Assembly (NCBI RefSeq): GCF_000813965.1
Contig: NZ_JWLI01000007.1
Span: forward strand, 248,001-312,000
DNA from: Leisingera sp. ANG-M7
Lineage (GTDB): Bacteria > Pseudomonadota > Alphaproteobacteria > Rhodobacterales > Rhodobacteraceae
Length of the DNA: 64,000 nt
Reading direction: 5' to 3'
Shown: positions 44,384-54,095 of the stretch, in pieces
Layout: the number at the start of each line of letters is the position of its first letter
Numbering within the stretch: position 1 is the stretch's first letter
Notes under the pieces: generated by a model
What the model was told of the DNA's origin: nothing
The model's database searches: none
The model's input: the letters and a program-made list of their open reading frames with translations, nothing else
Made by a program: the position numbers and the translations under genes

Positions 44384-45154
44384 TCAGCCTCCCCTCTTCT
44401 TGCCGCGGATGGATTTCACGATGATCGGCATTGCTGCCAGCACACACAGGCCCAGAATCGGCCCGATCACATGCGGCTCCCACAACAGGCTAAGGTCCGG
44501 ATCGCCGCCGCGGTCAAAGACAGAGCCGACGCCGACACCGATCCAGGTAAAGACGATGGCACCCGGAATGATTCCCGCCGCGGTGGACCACAGGAAGTTG
44601 CGGAACTTCACCCCGACCAGCGCAGGCAGCAGATTGGCAACAAAGAACGGCACCGCCGGCACCAGGCGCAGCAGCAAGAGCACCTCCACCTCGTTTTCCC
44701 GCAGCGCCTGTTTCAGCATCTGCACCCGGCCCTCTGCCGCTTCGATCTTGGCGGTCAGAACCGCCCCCAGCCCCATGCGCGCCGCCAGAAAGATGCCCGC
44801 AGCGCCGATGGTGGCAGAGACGACATTGAAGGCAGTGCCCGCCGCCAGCCCGAACAAAAAGCCGCCGGTGACAGAGGCCACCGCCGCGCCGGGCAGCGAG
44901 AACACCACGATCACGATGTAGATTCCCATGAACAGCGCCACCAGCCCAAGGTAGTTCTGGTCCCGGAACGCCATCAGCGCCTCCCGGTTGTCGCGCAGCG
45001 TGTCAAAGGTCAGGTAGTCCTTCAGCACCACCGCCCCGATCAGCGCCACCGCCACCACCGCAATCAGCGGAAGATGCCGCGCCAGTCCCGGCTTGGCGCC
45101 GTTCTGTTCCTTGGACTGGGGATTCGTTTCCGGTGTCTCTGTCATGCCGCTCAT
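44384..45154 (-). CDS. TVP38/TMEM64 family membrane protein
   Basis: 256 residues from ATG at 45154 (45145 is an alternative). A hydrophilic N-terminus of about 25 residues is followed by five to six hydrophobic segments. The SNARE-associated/VTT domain reads 'SLPGAAVASVTGGFLFG' and later 'RLVPAVPFFVANLLPALVGV'. Family members are DedA-like proteins implicated in lipid scrambling or membrane homeostasis. The two-base gap to the flavin reductase indicates co-translation. Confidence 0.88.
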   Translation of the reverse strand: MSGMTETPETNPQSKEQNGAKPGLARHLPLIAVVAVALIGAVVLKDYLTFDTLRDNREALMAFRDQNYLGLVALFMGIYIVIVVFSLPGAAVASVTGGFLFGLAAGTAFNVVSATIGAAGIFLAARMGLGAVLTAKIEAAEGRVQMLKQALRENEVEVLLLLRLVPAVPFFVANLLPALVGVKFRNFLWSTAAGIIPGAIVFTWIGVGVGSVFDRGGDPDLSLLWEPHVIGPILGLCVLAAMPIIVKSIRGKKRGG

Positions 45155-45476
45155 CTGGTCCGTTCCAATTGCGTTCTTGCTGTTGCTACGTATTAAATGG
45201 CTCTTCCGCGAGGGTGGTTCCGCTTGCCTCACAGGCGCTTGATCACAACCCCGGATTCCGTGAGCTTTATGGCAGAATCACCGCCCCCGTGTTACAGCCG
45301 CGCTGTCCGGACAGGCCGCTCCGGGGCAGTTTTCGGCAGAAATGTTGCATATTGCCCGGAAAAGGCGGCTTGCGGGGTTTGACTTACCCGCCATTCCCTC
45401 CTAAAGACCGGGCTTCGAGATAGACCCCGGGCGGGCGATTCCGCGCACCCGATGACAAAATGTGGAGACCGGAGCG
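45155..45476. other. Divergent intergenic region between the TVP38 gene and rpmH
   Basis: 322 bases with no credible gene. It contains the rpmH promoter near 45379-45407 and must hold a promoter for the TVP38-reductase-kinase unit on the other strand, which I cannot point to. Confidence 0.6.
45379..45407 (+). promoter_or_regulatory. Probable housekeeping promoter of rpmH
   Basis: TTGACT (45379-45384), a 17-base spacer, then TAAAGA (45402-45407) fits a sigma-70-type promoter 70 bases upstream of rpmH. Confidence 0.5.
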
Positions 45477-45611
45477 ATGAAACGCACCTATCAGCCTTCG
45501 AACCTGGTTCGCAAACGCCGCCACGGCTTCCGTGCGCGCATGGCCACCAAGGCAGGCCGCAAGATCCTGAACGCACGCCGCGCCCGCGGCCGCAAAGAAC
45601 TGAGCGCATAA
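45477..45611 (+). CDS. rpmH: 50S ribosomal protein L34
   Basis: 44 residues, strongly basic. It begins [18 protein letters not shown] and continues with '[20 protein letters not shown]', the invariant L34 pattern and full family length. GGAG lies close upstream. It heads the classical rpmH-rnpA-yidD-yidC gene order and is part of the large ribosomal subunit. Confidence 0.97.
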   Translation: MKRTYQPSNLVRKRRHGFRARMATKAGRKILNARRARGRKELSA

Positions 45612-45634
45612 GCTCAGTTCCTGTTCTGACGGAC

Positions 45635-46060
45635 ATGACACCGCCGGAGGCCCCCAAGGACGGCAACGCTGCCCGCGGGGACACGCCTCCGGCGGTGTCC
45701 GTTTGTCCACCTGACACCCAAAAGATCGAAATCATGGCCAAGCGCCGTGACTTTCTCGCCTGCGCCCGCCCGCCTGCCCGCAAGCAGGGCACCAAGGCGA
45801 TGATGGTGCAGGGCCGGAACCGCCGCGATGACGGCGGCATCCGCATGGGCTTCACCTGTTCCAAGAAAGTCGGCAACGCAGTCGCCCGGAACCGCGCCAA
45901 ACGCAGGCTGCGCGAGGCCGCACGGATGATTCTGCCGGCCCATGGCCGCCCCGGCTGGGACTACGTGCTGATCGGCCGCGCCGTGGAAACCGCCCAGCGT
46001 CCGTTCGAGGAGCTGAAGCGCGACCTGATTTACGCGCTGAAAAAGATCCACGGCCAGTAA
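45635..46060 (+). CDS. rnpA: Ribonuclease P protein component
   Basis: 141 residues from ATG at 45635. The RNR signature '[20 protein letters not shown]' lies near residues 73-92, followed by '[16 protein letters not shown]'. The N-terminal 30 residues ([10 protein letters not shown]...) are a proline-rich extension seen in Rhodobacteraceae. A later start at 45734 (MAKRRDF) would remove it. It binds the RNase P RNA for tRNA 5' maturation. Confidence 0.93.
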   Translation: MTPPEAPKDGNAARGDTPPAVSVCPPDTQKIEIMAKRRDFLACARPPARKQGTKAMMVQGRNRRDDGGIRMGFTCSKKVGNAVARNRAKRRLREAARMILPAHGRPGWDYVLIGRAVETAQRPFEELKRDLIYALKKIHGQ

Positions 46061-46116
46061 GCGCCCCGGCCTTTGGCCGCATTGCCACTTGGCCGCCCTG
46101 CCCCTATCTATCCGCC

Positions 46117-46347
46117 ATGACCCCGCTGGCCCATCTCTTTGCCCTGCCCGTGCGCGCCTACAGGCTGCTGTTCAGCCCCTGGGTCGGCTTCAACTGCCGT
46201 TACCAGCCCACCTGCTCGGCTTATGCATTGGAAGCGTTGCAAAAACACGGGGCATTAAAGGGTGCCTGGCTGACCGCGCGGCGCATCGGCCGCTGCCACC
46301 CGTTCGGCGGCGACGGCTATGATCCGGTGCCGGACCGGAAGGACTGA
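46117..46347 (+). CDS. yidD: Membrane protein insertion efficiency factor YidD
   Basis: 76 residues with '[20 protein letters not shown]' and '[12 protein letters not shown]', including the conserved cysteines of the YidD (DUF37) family. It is an amphipathic peripheral membrane protein that aids YidC-dependent insertion. Full family length, between rnpA and ttcA. Confidence 0.95.
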   Translation: MTPLAHLFALPVRAYRLLFSPWVGFNCRYQPTCSAYALEALQKHGALKGAWLTARRIGRCHPFGGDGYDPVPDRKD

Positions 46348-46402
46348 CCCCCGCCCGCCTTTTTTCCTTGGCAAAACGCCCATCCTCGGCTAGGGCGCGG
46401 CC

Positions 46403-47290
46403 ATGCTTGATGATGATCTGGACGAAATCCACCCGCTGTTTGCCGGCGCCCCCTCGACCACTGAGTTCAAGAAACTCAGGAAGCGCATCGTGCGGTACGC
46501 GCGCGAGGCGATCGAGCAATACGGCATGGTGGAGCGCCGCGAGGACGGCAGCACGCCCAAGTGGCTGGTCTGCCTGTCGGGCGGCAAGGACAGCTATACC
46601 CTGCTGGCGGTTCTTTATGAACTGAAGTGGCGCGGCCTGCTGCCGGTGGACCTTCTGGCCTGCAATCTCGATCAGGGCCAGCCCGGATTCCCCGCAACAG
46701 TGCTGCCGGAGTTCCTCGAAAAGATGGGCGTGCCGCACCGGATCGAATACCAGGACACCTATTCCATTGTCGTCGACAAGGTTCCGCAGGGGCGCACCTA
46801 CTGCGCGCTGTGCTCGCGCCTGCGCCGCGGCAACCTCTACCGCATCGCACGCGAAGAGGGCTGCTCGGCGGTCGTGCTGGGCCATCACCGTGACGACATC
46901 CTGGAAACCTTCTTCATGAACCTGTTTCACGGCGGCCGGCTGGCGACCATGCCGCCCAAGCTGGTCAATGAGGAAGGCGACCTGTTTGTGTTCCGCCCGC
47001 TGGCCCATGTGGCTGAGGCCGACTGCGAGAAATTCGCGCGGTCCATGAACTATCCGATCATTCCCTGCGACCTTTGCGGCAGCCAGGACGGACTTCAGCG
47101 CCAGCAGGTGAAGCAGATCTTGGACCAGTGGGAATCAAATTCGCCCGGTCGCCGCCAGGTGATGTTCCGGGCGCTGATGAATGCGCGCCCGTCGCATCTT
47201 CTGGACCCGAAACTGTTCGATTTCGCGGGACTTGAGCTGAAGATTGCCGATTCCGCGGACGAAATTCCGGAAATTCCCCAGCTGCGTTAA
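46403..47290 (+). CDS. ttcA: tRNA 2-thiocytidine synthetase TtcA
   Basis: 295 residues. PP-loop SGGKDS (59-64) and the two cysteine pairs C134/C137 ('CALC') and C222/C225 ('CDLCGSQ') that define TtcA and bind its 4Fe-4S cluster. It adds sulfur to C32 of certain tRNAs, including arginine tRNAs that read CGN codons; a tRNA-Arg(ACG) gene lies 5 kb away. 55 bases after yidD. Confidence 0.93.
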   Translation: MLDDDLDEIHPLFAGAPSTTEFKKLRKRIVRYAREAIEQYGMVERREDGSTPKWLVCLSGGKDSYTLLAVLYELKWRGLLPVDLLACNLDQGQPGFPATVLPEFLEKMGVPHRIEYQDTYSIVVDKVPQGRTYCALCSRLRRGNLYRIAREEGCSAVVLGHHRDDILETFFMNLFHGGRLATMPPKLVNEEGDLFVFRPLAHVAEADCEKFARSMNYPIIPCDLCGSQDGLQRQQVKQILDQWESNSPGRRQVMFRALMNARPSHLLDPKLFDFAGLELKIADSADEIPEIPQLR

Positions 47291-47356
47291 CTCCCGGGTT
47301 ATATCAGCACCTTAGTCTCAGGGCCGAACGAACGGCTGCAGACGAAAGGTCTGGGA

Positions 47357-48901
47357 ATGACACATACGGGTTCAGGCATCCTGGCACGCCTCCGGCAAAT
47401 CCTCGCCCCCGCAGTTTCCGGGCCGGCGATGCTCGCCTTTCTGCCTGCTCTGACCCTGGCCACCTTTTGGATTGGCGGCGAAACGGCGCTGCTGGCTGTT
47501 GCCCTGGGGCTGCCGGTCCTGATTGCGGCCGCAGGCGGCTTCAGCAATCTGGGCGGGAACTCTCAGCCGCGCGACCCGGTCACCGGCATGATGCTCCGCA
47601 ACGGGTTTGAGCAGGAAGCCGCCCGGATTCTTACCGAATGCAGCGAGGGCGGGCTGCGCTCTGCCATTTTCATTGTGGAGCTGGACGACCACCGCGAACT
47701 GACAGACCGCCACGGCAAGGAAGCCGGCGACCGGTTCGTGCAGCATTGCGGCGCGCAAATCGTATCAGCGCTTCGTCAGGACGACATCGTCGCCCGGATC
47801 AGTGACAGCCGGTTTGCGGTCTGCCTGGCGCCAACCCTGCAACTGGATCTGGAACTGTGCATCCAGCTGGCCGGACGTATGCAGGCCGCTACCGAAGAAC
47901 CCCTGCCGCTGGACGGCACCACCATCTACATGACCTCCTCGATGGGATTCTGCCAGCACAGCCGCGTCCCCGGCGCCGAAAGCGCCGAGTGGATCAGCGC
48001 CGCCGCTGCCGCCCTGTCTGAGGCGCAAGGCAACGGGCCTGGCGGCATCCGGGCCTATTCTACCGACATGCCGGGCCGCACCGGCAGCCGTTCCACGCTG
48101 CGCGAGGAAGCCGCAGCAGCACTGGAAAGCGGCCAGATCCAGGCTTGGTTCCAGCCGCAGATCTGCACCGACACCGGCCGGGTTTCGGGGTTTGAGGCGC
48201 TGGCACGCTGGCAGCACCCGGTGCAGGGACTGATCCCGCCCTCCACTTTCCTGCCCGCGCTGGAGGAGGCCGGGCTGATGGAACGGTTGAGCCAGGTGAT
48301 GCTCTATAACGCGCTGGTCGCCATCAAGGCTTGGGATGACGCCGGAGTGTCGGTACCCTGCGTCGGCGTCAACTTCGCCACCCAGGAATTGCGCAACCCG
48401 GGGCTGGCGGGCCGCATCAAGTGGGAGCTGGAGCGTTTTGGAATGCCCGCCGAGCGCCTGTGCGTGGAAATCCTGGAAACCGTGATGACCGATCAGCCCG
48501 ACGATGTGGTCACCCGCAACATCCTCGCGCTCAGCGAAATGGGCTGCCCGATCGACCTCGATGACTTCGGCACCGGCCATGCGTCAATCTCAGCGGTGCG
48601 CCGCTTCAACATCTCCCGCATCAAGATCGACCGCACCTTTGTGATGAAGGCGGACCAGGACCCGGAGCAGCAGAAACTGATCTCCGCCATCCTGACCATG
48701 GCGGAGCGGCTGGAGCTGGAGACCCTGGCCGAAGGGGTGGAAACCGCAGGTGAGCACGCGCTGCTGGCGCAGCTGGGCTGCGGCCACGTTCAGGGCTTCG
48801 GCATCGGCCGCCCGATGCCCTTTGACCAGACCCTGGACTGGATCACCGCGCATGAGGCCAAGCTGCAGGATGCGCCCGCAATCGGCCGCCAAACGCCCTG
48901 A
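47357..48901 (+). CDS. c-di-GMP phosphodiesterase with degenerate GGDEF domain
   Basis: 514 residues. Two N-terminal membrane segments (about 23-40 and 43-62), then a GGDEF-like domain (about 70-235) in which the active-site motif reads ISDSRF (148-153), so cyclase activity is unlikely. The EAL domain (about 245-500) keeps its catalytic set: E280-A-L, N339, E371, D402/D403 in 'LDDFGTGHAS', K423 in 'RIKIDRTF' and E459. It should hydrolyse c-di-GMP at the membrane. It is inserted between ttcA and yidC in an otherwise conserved block. Confidence 0.88.
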   Translation: MTHTGSGILARLRQILAPAVSGPAMLAFLPALTLATFWIGGETALLAVALGLPVLIAAAGGFSNLGGNSQPRDPVTGMMLRNGFEQEAARILTECSEGGLRSAIFIVELDDHRELTDRHGKEAGDRFVQHCGAQIVSALRQDDIVARISDSRFAVCLAPTLQLDLELCIQLAGRMQAATEEPLPLDGTTIYMTSSMGFCQHSRVPGAESAEWISAAAAALSEAQGNGPGGIRAYSTDMPGRTGSRSTLREEAAAALESGQIQAWFQPQICTDTGRVSGFEALARWQHPVQGLIPPSTFLPALEEAGLMERLSQVMLYNALVAIKAWDDAGVSVPCVGVNFATQELRNPGLAGRIKWELERFGMPAERLCVEILETVMTDQPDDVVTRNILALSEMGCPIDLDDFGTGHASISAVRRFNISRIKIDRTFVMKADQDPEQQKLISAILTMAERLELETLAEGVETAGEHALLAQLGCGHVQGFGIGRPMPFDQTLDWITAHEAKLQDAPAIGRQTP

Positions 48902-49034
48902 ACACTCAATTCCTTTGATTTTCTGCCGCAGCGGTGCCCTTTGACGCGCCGCTGCGCCGCGATTCTGCTTGACCTTTGCGGCCCACCTCTGTTGAACCCC
49001 ACGTGTCCTTCCCTACACGAGGTGGCAGTCCCCA

Positions 49035-50843
49035 ATGGACGATCAGAACAAAAATCTAATTCTCGCAACCGTACTCAGCTTTCTGGTGATCCTCGGGTGG
49101 TACACCTTTTTCCCGCCGCCGGAACCGGAACAGGCGCCGGAAACTGCGGTCACTGAAACCGCCCCGGCAGGCAATACCGCCGCTGCTCCCAGCGCCGCAG
49201 GTGCCGATGCCGTGGCCGAGACCGCCCCGGAAGAAGCTTCCGCCCCGGATGCACCGCGCGTCGCCATCGACACGCCCCGCGTCACCGGCAGCATCTCGCT
49301 GCAGGGCGGCCGGATCGACGATCTGTCGCTGAAGGACTACCGCGAGACCCTGGACGAGGGTTCCCCGATCGTCAAACTGCTGAAACCGGTAGGCGAGGCC
49401 GGCGCCTATTACGCGCTTTACGGCTGGGCACCGGGCGCAGGTCTGACCTTGAACGACGTGCCGGGCGCCAACACCATCTGGTCCGCCCCGGCGGGCGCCA
49501 CCCTGTCCGCCGGCAGCCCGGTCACGCTCACCTGGGACAACGGCAAGGGCCTGACTTTCTCGCGCACCATCGCGGTGGATGAGGATTACATGTTCTCGGT
49601 CACCCAGTCGGTCGCCAACGCCTCCGGCGGCACCGTGTCGCTGGCGCCTTACGGCACCCTGGCCCGCCACGGCCAGCCCGAGGGGCTGAAGAACTTCTTC
49701 ATCCTGCACGAAGGCCTGGTCGGCATGACCGACGGCGAGCTGGCCGAGACCGACTATGACGACATGGCCGATTTCGATCCGGACCCGCGCGACGGCTCCA
49801 AATCCAGCGTCAAGCAGGTCGAGGCCAACGGCTGGATCGGCTTCACCGATCACTACTGGATGTCCACCCTGGTGCCCGCACCGGGCCAGGATTTCCGCTC
49901 GATCGCCAAATTCGACGAGCGCCGCGATATCTACCAGACCGACATTGTGCTGCCGACCGTCACCGTGGCCGAGGGCCAGTCCACTGAAGTCACCACCCAG
50001 CTGTTTGCCGGTGCGAAGGAATGGGAAGCCATCCGCGGCTATGAAAAAGCGGGCATCGAGGGCTTCCTGGACGTCATCGACTGGGGCTGGTTCTTCTTCC
50101 TGACCAAGCCGATGTTCTGGCTGCTGCACAACCTGAACGTCCTGATCGGCAACATGGGCTGGGCTATCATCGGCCTGACCGTGGTGATCAAGATCCTGGT
50201 GTTCCCGCTGGCCTATAAATCCTATGCCTCCATGGCGAAGATGAAAGAGCTTCAGCCGGAGATGGAGAAGCTCAAGGAGCGCGCCGGCGACGACCGCCAG
50301 AAGATGCAGAAGGAGATGATGGAGCTGTATAAAAAGGAGAAGGTGAACCCCGCCGCGGGCTGTCTGCCGATCCTGATTCAGATCCCGATCTTCTTCTCGC
50401 TCTACAAGGTGATCTTCGTCACCCTGGAACTGCGCCACGCCCCGTTCTTTGGTCCGTTCCAGGATCTCAGCGCGCCGGACCCGACTTCGATCATGAACCT
50501 GTTCGGCCTGCTGCCCTTTGCGGCCCCGGCGCCGGAAAGCGTGCTGGCCCTGGTCTTCATCGGCATCCTGCCGATCCTGCTCGGCATCTCGATGTGGCTG
50601 CAGCAAAAGCTGAACCCGGCGCCCACCGACCCGACCCAGCAGATGATCTTTGCCTGGATGCCCTGGGTGTTCATGTTCATGCTCGGCGGCTTCGCCTCCG
50701 GCCTGGTGGTTTACTGGATCGCCAACAACACGATCACCTTCAGCCAGCAGTACCTGATCATGCGCAGCCATGGCTACAAGCCGGACGTGTTCGGCAACAT
50801 CAAGTCGAGCTTCAAGAAGAAGCCGAAGGCTGAGAAGGAATGA
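49035..50843 (+). CDS. yidC: Membrane protein insertase YidC
   Basis: 602 residues. An N-terminal signal anchor (about 7-25, 'LILATVLSFLVILGWYTFFP') is followed by an alanine/proline/glutamate-rich linker, the large periplasmic domain (about 75-345) and the conserved five-helix insertase core (about 350-590) with 'NPAAGCLPILIQIPIFFSLY'. It inserts inner-membrane proteins with or without Sec. The MOSC gene overlaps its end by four bases. Confidence 0.96.
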   Translation: MDDQNKNLILATVLSFLVILGWYTFFPPPEPEQAPETAVTETAPAGNTAAAPSAAGADAVAETAPEEASAPDAPRVAIDTPRVTGSISLQGGRIDDLSLKDYRETLDEGSPIVKLLKPVGEAGAYYALYGWAPGAGLTLNDVPGANTIWSAPAGATLSAGSPVTLTWDNGKGLTFSRTIAVDEDYMFSVTQSVANASGGTVSLAPYGTLARHGQPEGLKNFFILHEGLVGMTDGELAETDYDDMADFDPDPRDGSKSSVKQVEANGWIGFTDHYWMSTLVPAPGQDFRSIAKFDERRDIYQTDIVLPTVTVAEGQSTEVTTQLFAGAKEWEAIRGYEKAGIEGFLDVIDWGWFFFLTKPMFWLLHNLNVLIGNMGWAIIGLTVVIKILVFPLAYKSYASMAKMKELQPEMEKLKERAGDDRQKMQKEMMELYKKEKVNPAAGCLPILIQIPIFFSLYKVIFVTLELRHAPFFGPFQDLSAPDPTSIMNLFGLLPFAAPAPESVLALVFIGILPILLGISMWLQQKLNPAPTDPTQQMIFAWMPWVFMFMLGGFASGLVVYWIANNTITFSQQYLIMRSHGYKPDVFGNIKSSFKKKPKAEKE

Positions 50844-51592
50844 CCGCAAAGGTCACAGACATCTGGCGCCACCCGCTCAAATCCCATGGGCGGGAGGCAC
50901 TGGAAAGCGTCACCATGATCGCCGGGCAGACCATGCCCGGCGACCGCGTTTGGGCGGTTGCAAATGAACAGTCCAAGGCCGACGGCAGCAAATGGGTGGT
51001 CTGCGGGAACTTCTCCCGCGGGTCGCAGTCCCCTGCCCTGATGGCCATTGACGCGCGGCTGGACGACGCCACCGGACGTCTCACGCTGACCCACCCGGCC
51101 CGGCCCGAAATCACCTTTGATCCAGAGAACCCGGCGGACCTGCAACGGTTTCTCGATTGGGAAAAGCCGCTGCTGCCCAGTACCGCCCGCGCCTCAGCCC
51201 GTATCATCAAGGTGCCCGGCCGCGGCATGACCGACACCGATTTCCCCTCGGTCTCCCTGTGCAACCACGCCTCCCACCGCGCGGTGGAGCAGGCCATCGG
51301 CCACGAGCTGTCGCCGCTGCGCTGGCGCGGCAACATCTGGTTCGATCTGGACGAGGCCTGGGCCGAAAACGAATGGCTGGGCCGAGAGGTGCAGATCGGC
51401 GAAGCCGTCTTTGCGGTGCGCGAGCGGGTGGTGCGCTGCCAAGCGACCACCGCCAACCCTGAAACCGGCGAACGCGACGCCGATACGCTCAAGACCCTCA
51501 AGGACAATTGGGGCCACCAGGATTTCTCGGTCTACGCCGAGGTGGTGCGCGGCGGCGAGATCCGCCTGGGCGACGCGGTAAAGGTGCTGTGA
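50840..51592 (+). CDS. MOSC-domain protein
   Basis: 250 residues. An N-terminal MOSC_N beta-barrel region ('IWRHPLKSHGREAL', about 5-100) and a C-terminal MOSC domain (about 125-250) with the conserved cysteine C200 in 'RVVRCQATTANPETGE', which binds molybdenum cofactor in related mARC proteins. Likely a Mo-dependent reductase component or sulfur carrier; the substrate is unknown. Overlaps yidC (ATGA) and engB (TGATG), so all three are translationally coupled. Confidence 0.9.
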   Translation: MTAKVTDIWRHPLKSHGREALESVTMIAGQTMPGDRVWAVANEQSKADGSKWVVCGNFSRGSQSPALMAIDARLDDATGRLTLTHPARPEITFDPENPADLQRFLDWEKPLLPSTARASARIIKVPGRGMTDTDFPSVSLCNHASHRAVEQAIGHELSPLRWRGNIWFDLDEAWAENEWLGREVQIGEAVFAVRERVVRCQATTANPETGERDADTLKTLKDNWGHQDFSVYAEVVRGGEIRLGDAVKVL

Positions 51593-52239
51593 TGCAGATG
51601 CAATTTTCCCTGGCCGAAGCGCCAGATGAGATTTCCACTGAGACGGGCCGCAAGCTGTTTGCGGGTGAGACCGAGTTCCTCAAGGGCGTGGTCGCGATGA
51701 ACGGCCTGCCGGACGCCGACCGGGTGGAGGTCTGCTTTGCCGGCCGTTCCAACGTCGGCAAGTCGAGCCTGATCAACGCGCTGACCGGCACCAAAGGCAT
51801 CGCGCGCGCCTCCAACACGCCGGGCCGCACCCAGGAGATCAACTTCTTCACCCAGGGGCCTGAGCTCTATCTGGTCGACCTGCCCGGCTATGGCTATGCC
51901 AACGCGCCTCTGAAGGTGGTGGAGCAATGGCAGAAGCTCTTGAAACGCTATCTGTCGGGCCGCCAGAACCTGCGCCGCGCCTTTGTGCTGATCGACAGCC
52001 GCCACGGCGTGAAGGCGGTGGACGACGAGATCATGAAGCTCTTGGACAGCTCCGCCGTCACCTTCCAATGCGTGATGACCAAGGCCGACAAGGTCAAGGA
52101 AAAGGACCGCGCCAAGGTGCTGGAGCAGGTGAAGGGCGCGCTGGCCAAACACCCCGCCGCCTATCCGGAGATTGTGCTGACCTCGTCAGAGAAGGGTGAC
52201 GGGATCGCCACCCTGCGCTCGATCATCGCCGGGCTCTGA
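51592..52239 (+). CDS. engB: Ribosome biogenesis GTPase EngB (YihA/YsxC)
   Basis: 215 residues from ATG at 51592. G1 GRSNVGKSS (51-59), G2 region with 'TPGRTQEINFF', G3 DLPGYGYA (96-103) and G4 TKAD are all present. An essential GTPase for 50S subunit assembly. The start overlaps the stop of the MOSC gene. Confidence 0.95.
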   Translation: MQMQFSLAEAPDEISTETGRKLFAGETEFLKGVVAMNGLPDADRVEVCFAGRSNVGKSSLINALTGTKGIARASNTPGRTQEINFFTQGPELYLVDLPGYGYANAPLKVVEQWQKLLKRYLSGRQNLRRAFVLIDSRHGVKAVDDEIMKLLDSSAVTFQCVMTKADKVKEKDRAKVLEQVKGALAKHPAAYPEIVLTSSEKGDGIATLRSIIAGL

Positions 52240-52244
52240 CAGGC

Positions 52245-52610
52245 GTGCTCAGCCGCCTGCCCTCCCTGCTGGTTGTGATCGCCCTGGCCGTGGCCGGGCT
52301 GATCCCATCCGGCTGGATGCCGGCCTCGGCGCAGGACGGCAAGGTGCTTCTGGTGATCTGTACCGGCCACGGGCCGGTGGAAACCTGGGTCGATCTGGAC
52401 AGCGGCGAACCCCATGCACCTGCCGAGCAGATGGAGGACCGCAGCTGTCCGTTTGCAGCCCTTGGCGCCGTGGCGCTGCTGCCGGACAGCCTGATCAGCC
52501 TGAACCTGGAACCGCCTCTCAGCGACCGCTGGTCGCGTGAGGCCTTTACCCATCACACCGCCGGTTTCCACTGGCGCTACGACGCCCGCGGCCCGCCCGC
52601 GCTCTCCTGA
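52245..52610 (+). CDS. DUF2946-like exported protein
   Basis: 121 residues, GTG start five bases after engB. A hydrophobic N-terminus with a likely signal peptide ending near 'MPASA' (residue 29) is followed by 'VLLVICTGHGPVETWVDL' and 'SCPFAALGAVALLP', which resemble DUF2946 proteins often found near metal-uptake genes. It is followed by a PepSY-type membrane protein. The function is unknown, and the GTG start lacks a strong ribosome-binding site. Confidence 0.6.
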   Translation: MLSRLPSLLVVIALAVAGLIPSGWMPASAQDGKVLLVICTGHGPVETWVDLDSGEPHAPAEQMEDRSCPFAALGAVALLPDSLISLNLEPPLSDRWSREAFTHHTAGFHWRYDARGPPALS

Positions 52611-52681
52611 TTTTCTGAACACAACTGACATTTCCGCCGGCGCCCCGCGCGTCCGGCCCTGTTCCGGTATGGAGAGACCCA

Positions 52682-54079
52682 ATGGCAACCAGCCAACCGC
52701 ATTCCGCGGGCCAATCGCGCCCGCTTTCTGAGAAATTCTACTTCGCCGTCTGGCGCTGGCATTTCTATGCCGGCCTGTTTGTGATCCCCTTTTTGATCAT
52801 GCTGGCGGTGACCGGCCTGATGATGATGTTCATCACCCAAGTGGACGGCCGCGACGGCGAGAAGATCACCGTCATCCAGGGCGCCGCCGAGCTGAGCATC
52901 CCCGCGCAGGAGGCCGCTGTTCTGGCCGCCCAGCCCGGCACCATCGCCGAGTGGATCGGCCCCAAGGCCCTGGATCTGGCCGCCGTGTTCCGGGTGAAAA
53001 CAGATGACGGCCAGCGCCTTGTCGCGCTGGATCAATACACCGGCGAAGTGATCCAGGTCTGGGACCGCCGCACTGGCTGGTACGATCTTGCCGACAACAT
53101 CCATTCTACCCTGCTGATCGGCGACACCGGCGACCGGCTGATCGAAATCGCCGCCGGTTTGGGCATCGTGCTGGTGCTGACCGGCCTCTACCTGTGGTGG
53201 CCGCGCGGCAACGCCATCAGCGCCTTTGTCCCCAACCTCCGCGCCCGTGGCCGTACACTGTGGAAGAACCTGCACGCCGTGACCGGCTTTTGGATTTCAG
53301 CTCTGCTGGTCATCTTCCTGATCTCCGGTCTGTCGTGGACCGGCGTCTGGGGCGGCCAGATGATGCAGGCCTGGAGCACCTTTCCGGCAGCCAAGTGGGA
53401 CAACGTGCCCCTGTCCGATGACATCCACGCCAGCATGAATCACGGGTCCACCAACGACGTGCCCTGGGCGCTGGAACAGACCTCGATGCCCGCCTCCGGC
53501 TCTGACGCGGGCATCACCGGCGTGGCGGAGGGCGCGCCCGTGGATGCCGCCAGCCTGATCGCGCTGGGACGTGAACTGGGGATGGAGGGCCGCTTCCGCC
53601 TCGCCTACCCCGGCGGCGAAACAGGCGTCTGGACCATAAACCGCGACAGCATGAGCGGCGACGGCGACAGCCCCTTCATCGACCGTACCGTGCATGTGGA
53701 CCAGTACAGCGGCAGGATCCTGGCCGATGTGAAATACGCGGACTATTCCTGGGCCGGCAAGGCGATGGCCGTCAGCATCCCCTTCCATATGGGGCTGATG
53801 GGCACCTGGAGCTTCGTGCTGAACGTGGTGTTCTGCCTCGCGGTGATCTTTGTCTGCGTCTCCGGCCTGGTGATGTGGATGAAGCGCCGCCCCGCTGGTG
53901 CCGCCCGCCTGGCCGCACCGCCGGAACCGGCAGAGATGCCGTTCTGGAAAGGTGCCGCGCTGATCGCAGTGCTGGTCTCGCTGGCCTTTCCGCTCACCGG
54001 CCTCGCGCTCTTGGCTGCGCTTGCCTTTGACGTGCTGCTGCTCGGCAATCTGCCCATGCTAAAACGCGCGGTGAGCTGA
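52682..54079 (+). CDS. PepSY-associated membrane protein (PiuB-like)
   Basis: 465 residues, ATG with GGAGAG upstream. Four main membrane segments at about 33-53, 158-178, 202-222 and 375-396, with a final hydrophobic pair at about 420-462. It carries the 'FYAGLFVIPFLIMLAVTGL' start typical of the PepSY_TM family, PepSY-like periplasmic stretches, and histidines in 'DNIHSTLLIG' and 'NLHAVTGFW' that could bind heme. Relatives act as reductases in siderophore or iron use. The pairing with DUF2946 suggests metal handling (inference). Confidence 0.82.
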   Translation: MATSQPHSAGQSRPLSEKFYFAVWRWHFYAGLFVIPFLIMLAVTGLMMMFITQVDGRDGEKITVIQGAAELSIPAQEAAVLAAQPGTIAEWIGPKALDLAAVFRVKTDDGQRLVALDQYTGEVIQVWDRRTGWYDLADNIHSTLLIGDTGDRLIEIAAGLGIVLVLTGLYLWWPRGNAISAFVPNLRARGRTLWKNLHAVTGFWISALLVIFLISGLSWTGVWGGQMMQAWSTFPAAKWDNVPLSDDIHASMNHGSTNDVPWALEQTSMPASGSDAGITGVAEGAPVDAASLIALGRELGMEGRFRLAYPGGETGVWTINRDSMSGDGDSPFIDRTVHVDQYSGRILADVKYADYSWAGKAMAVSIPFHMGLMGTWSFVLNVVFCLAVIFVCVSGLVMWMKRRPAGAARLAAPPEPAEMPFWKGAALIAVLVSLAFPLTGLALLAALAFDVLLLGNLPMLKRAVS

Positions 54080-54095
54080 CAATGAGCTGAGGGCA

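Noticed and set aside
49056-50849. Long minus-strand frame (597 codons) opposite yidC
   Set aside because: YidC is unmistakable on the plus strand. The antisense product is a low-complexity H/D/R/Q-rich chain with no family.
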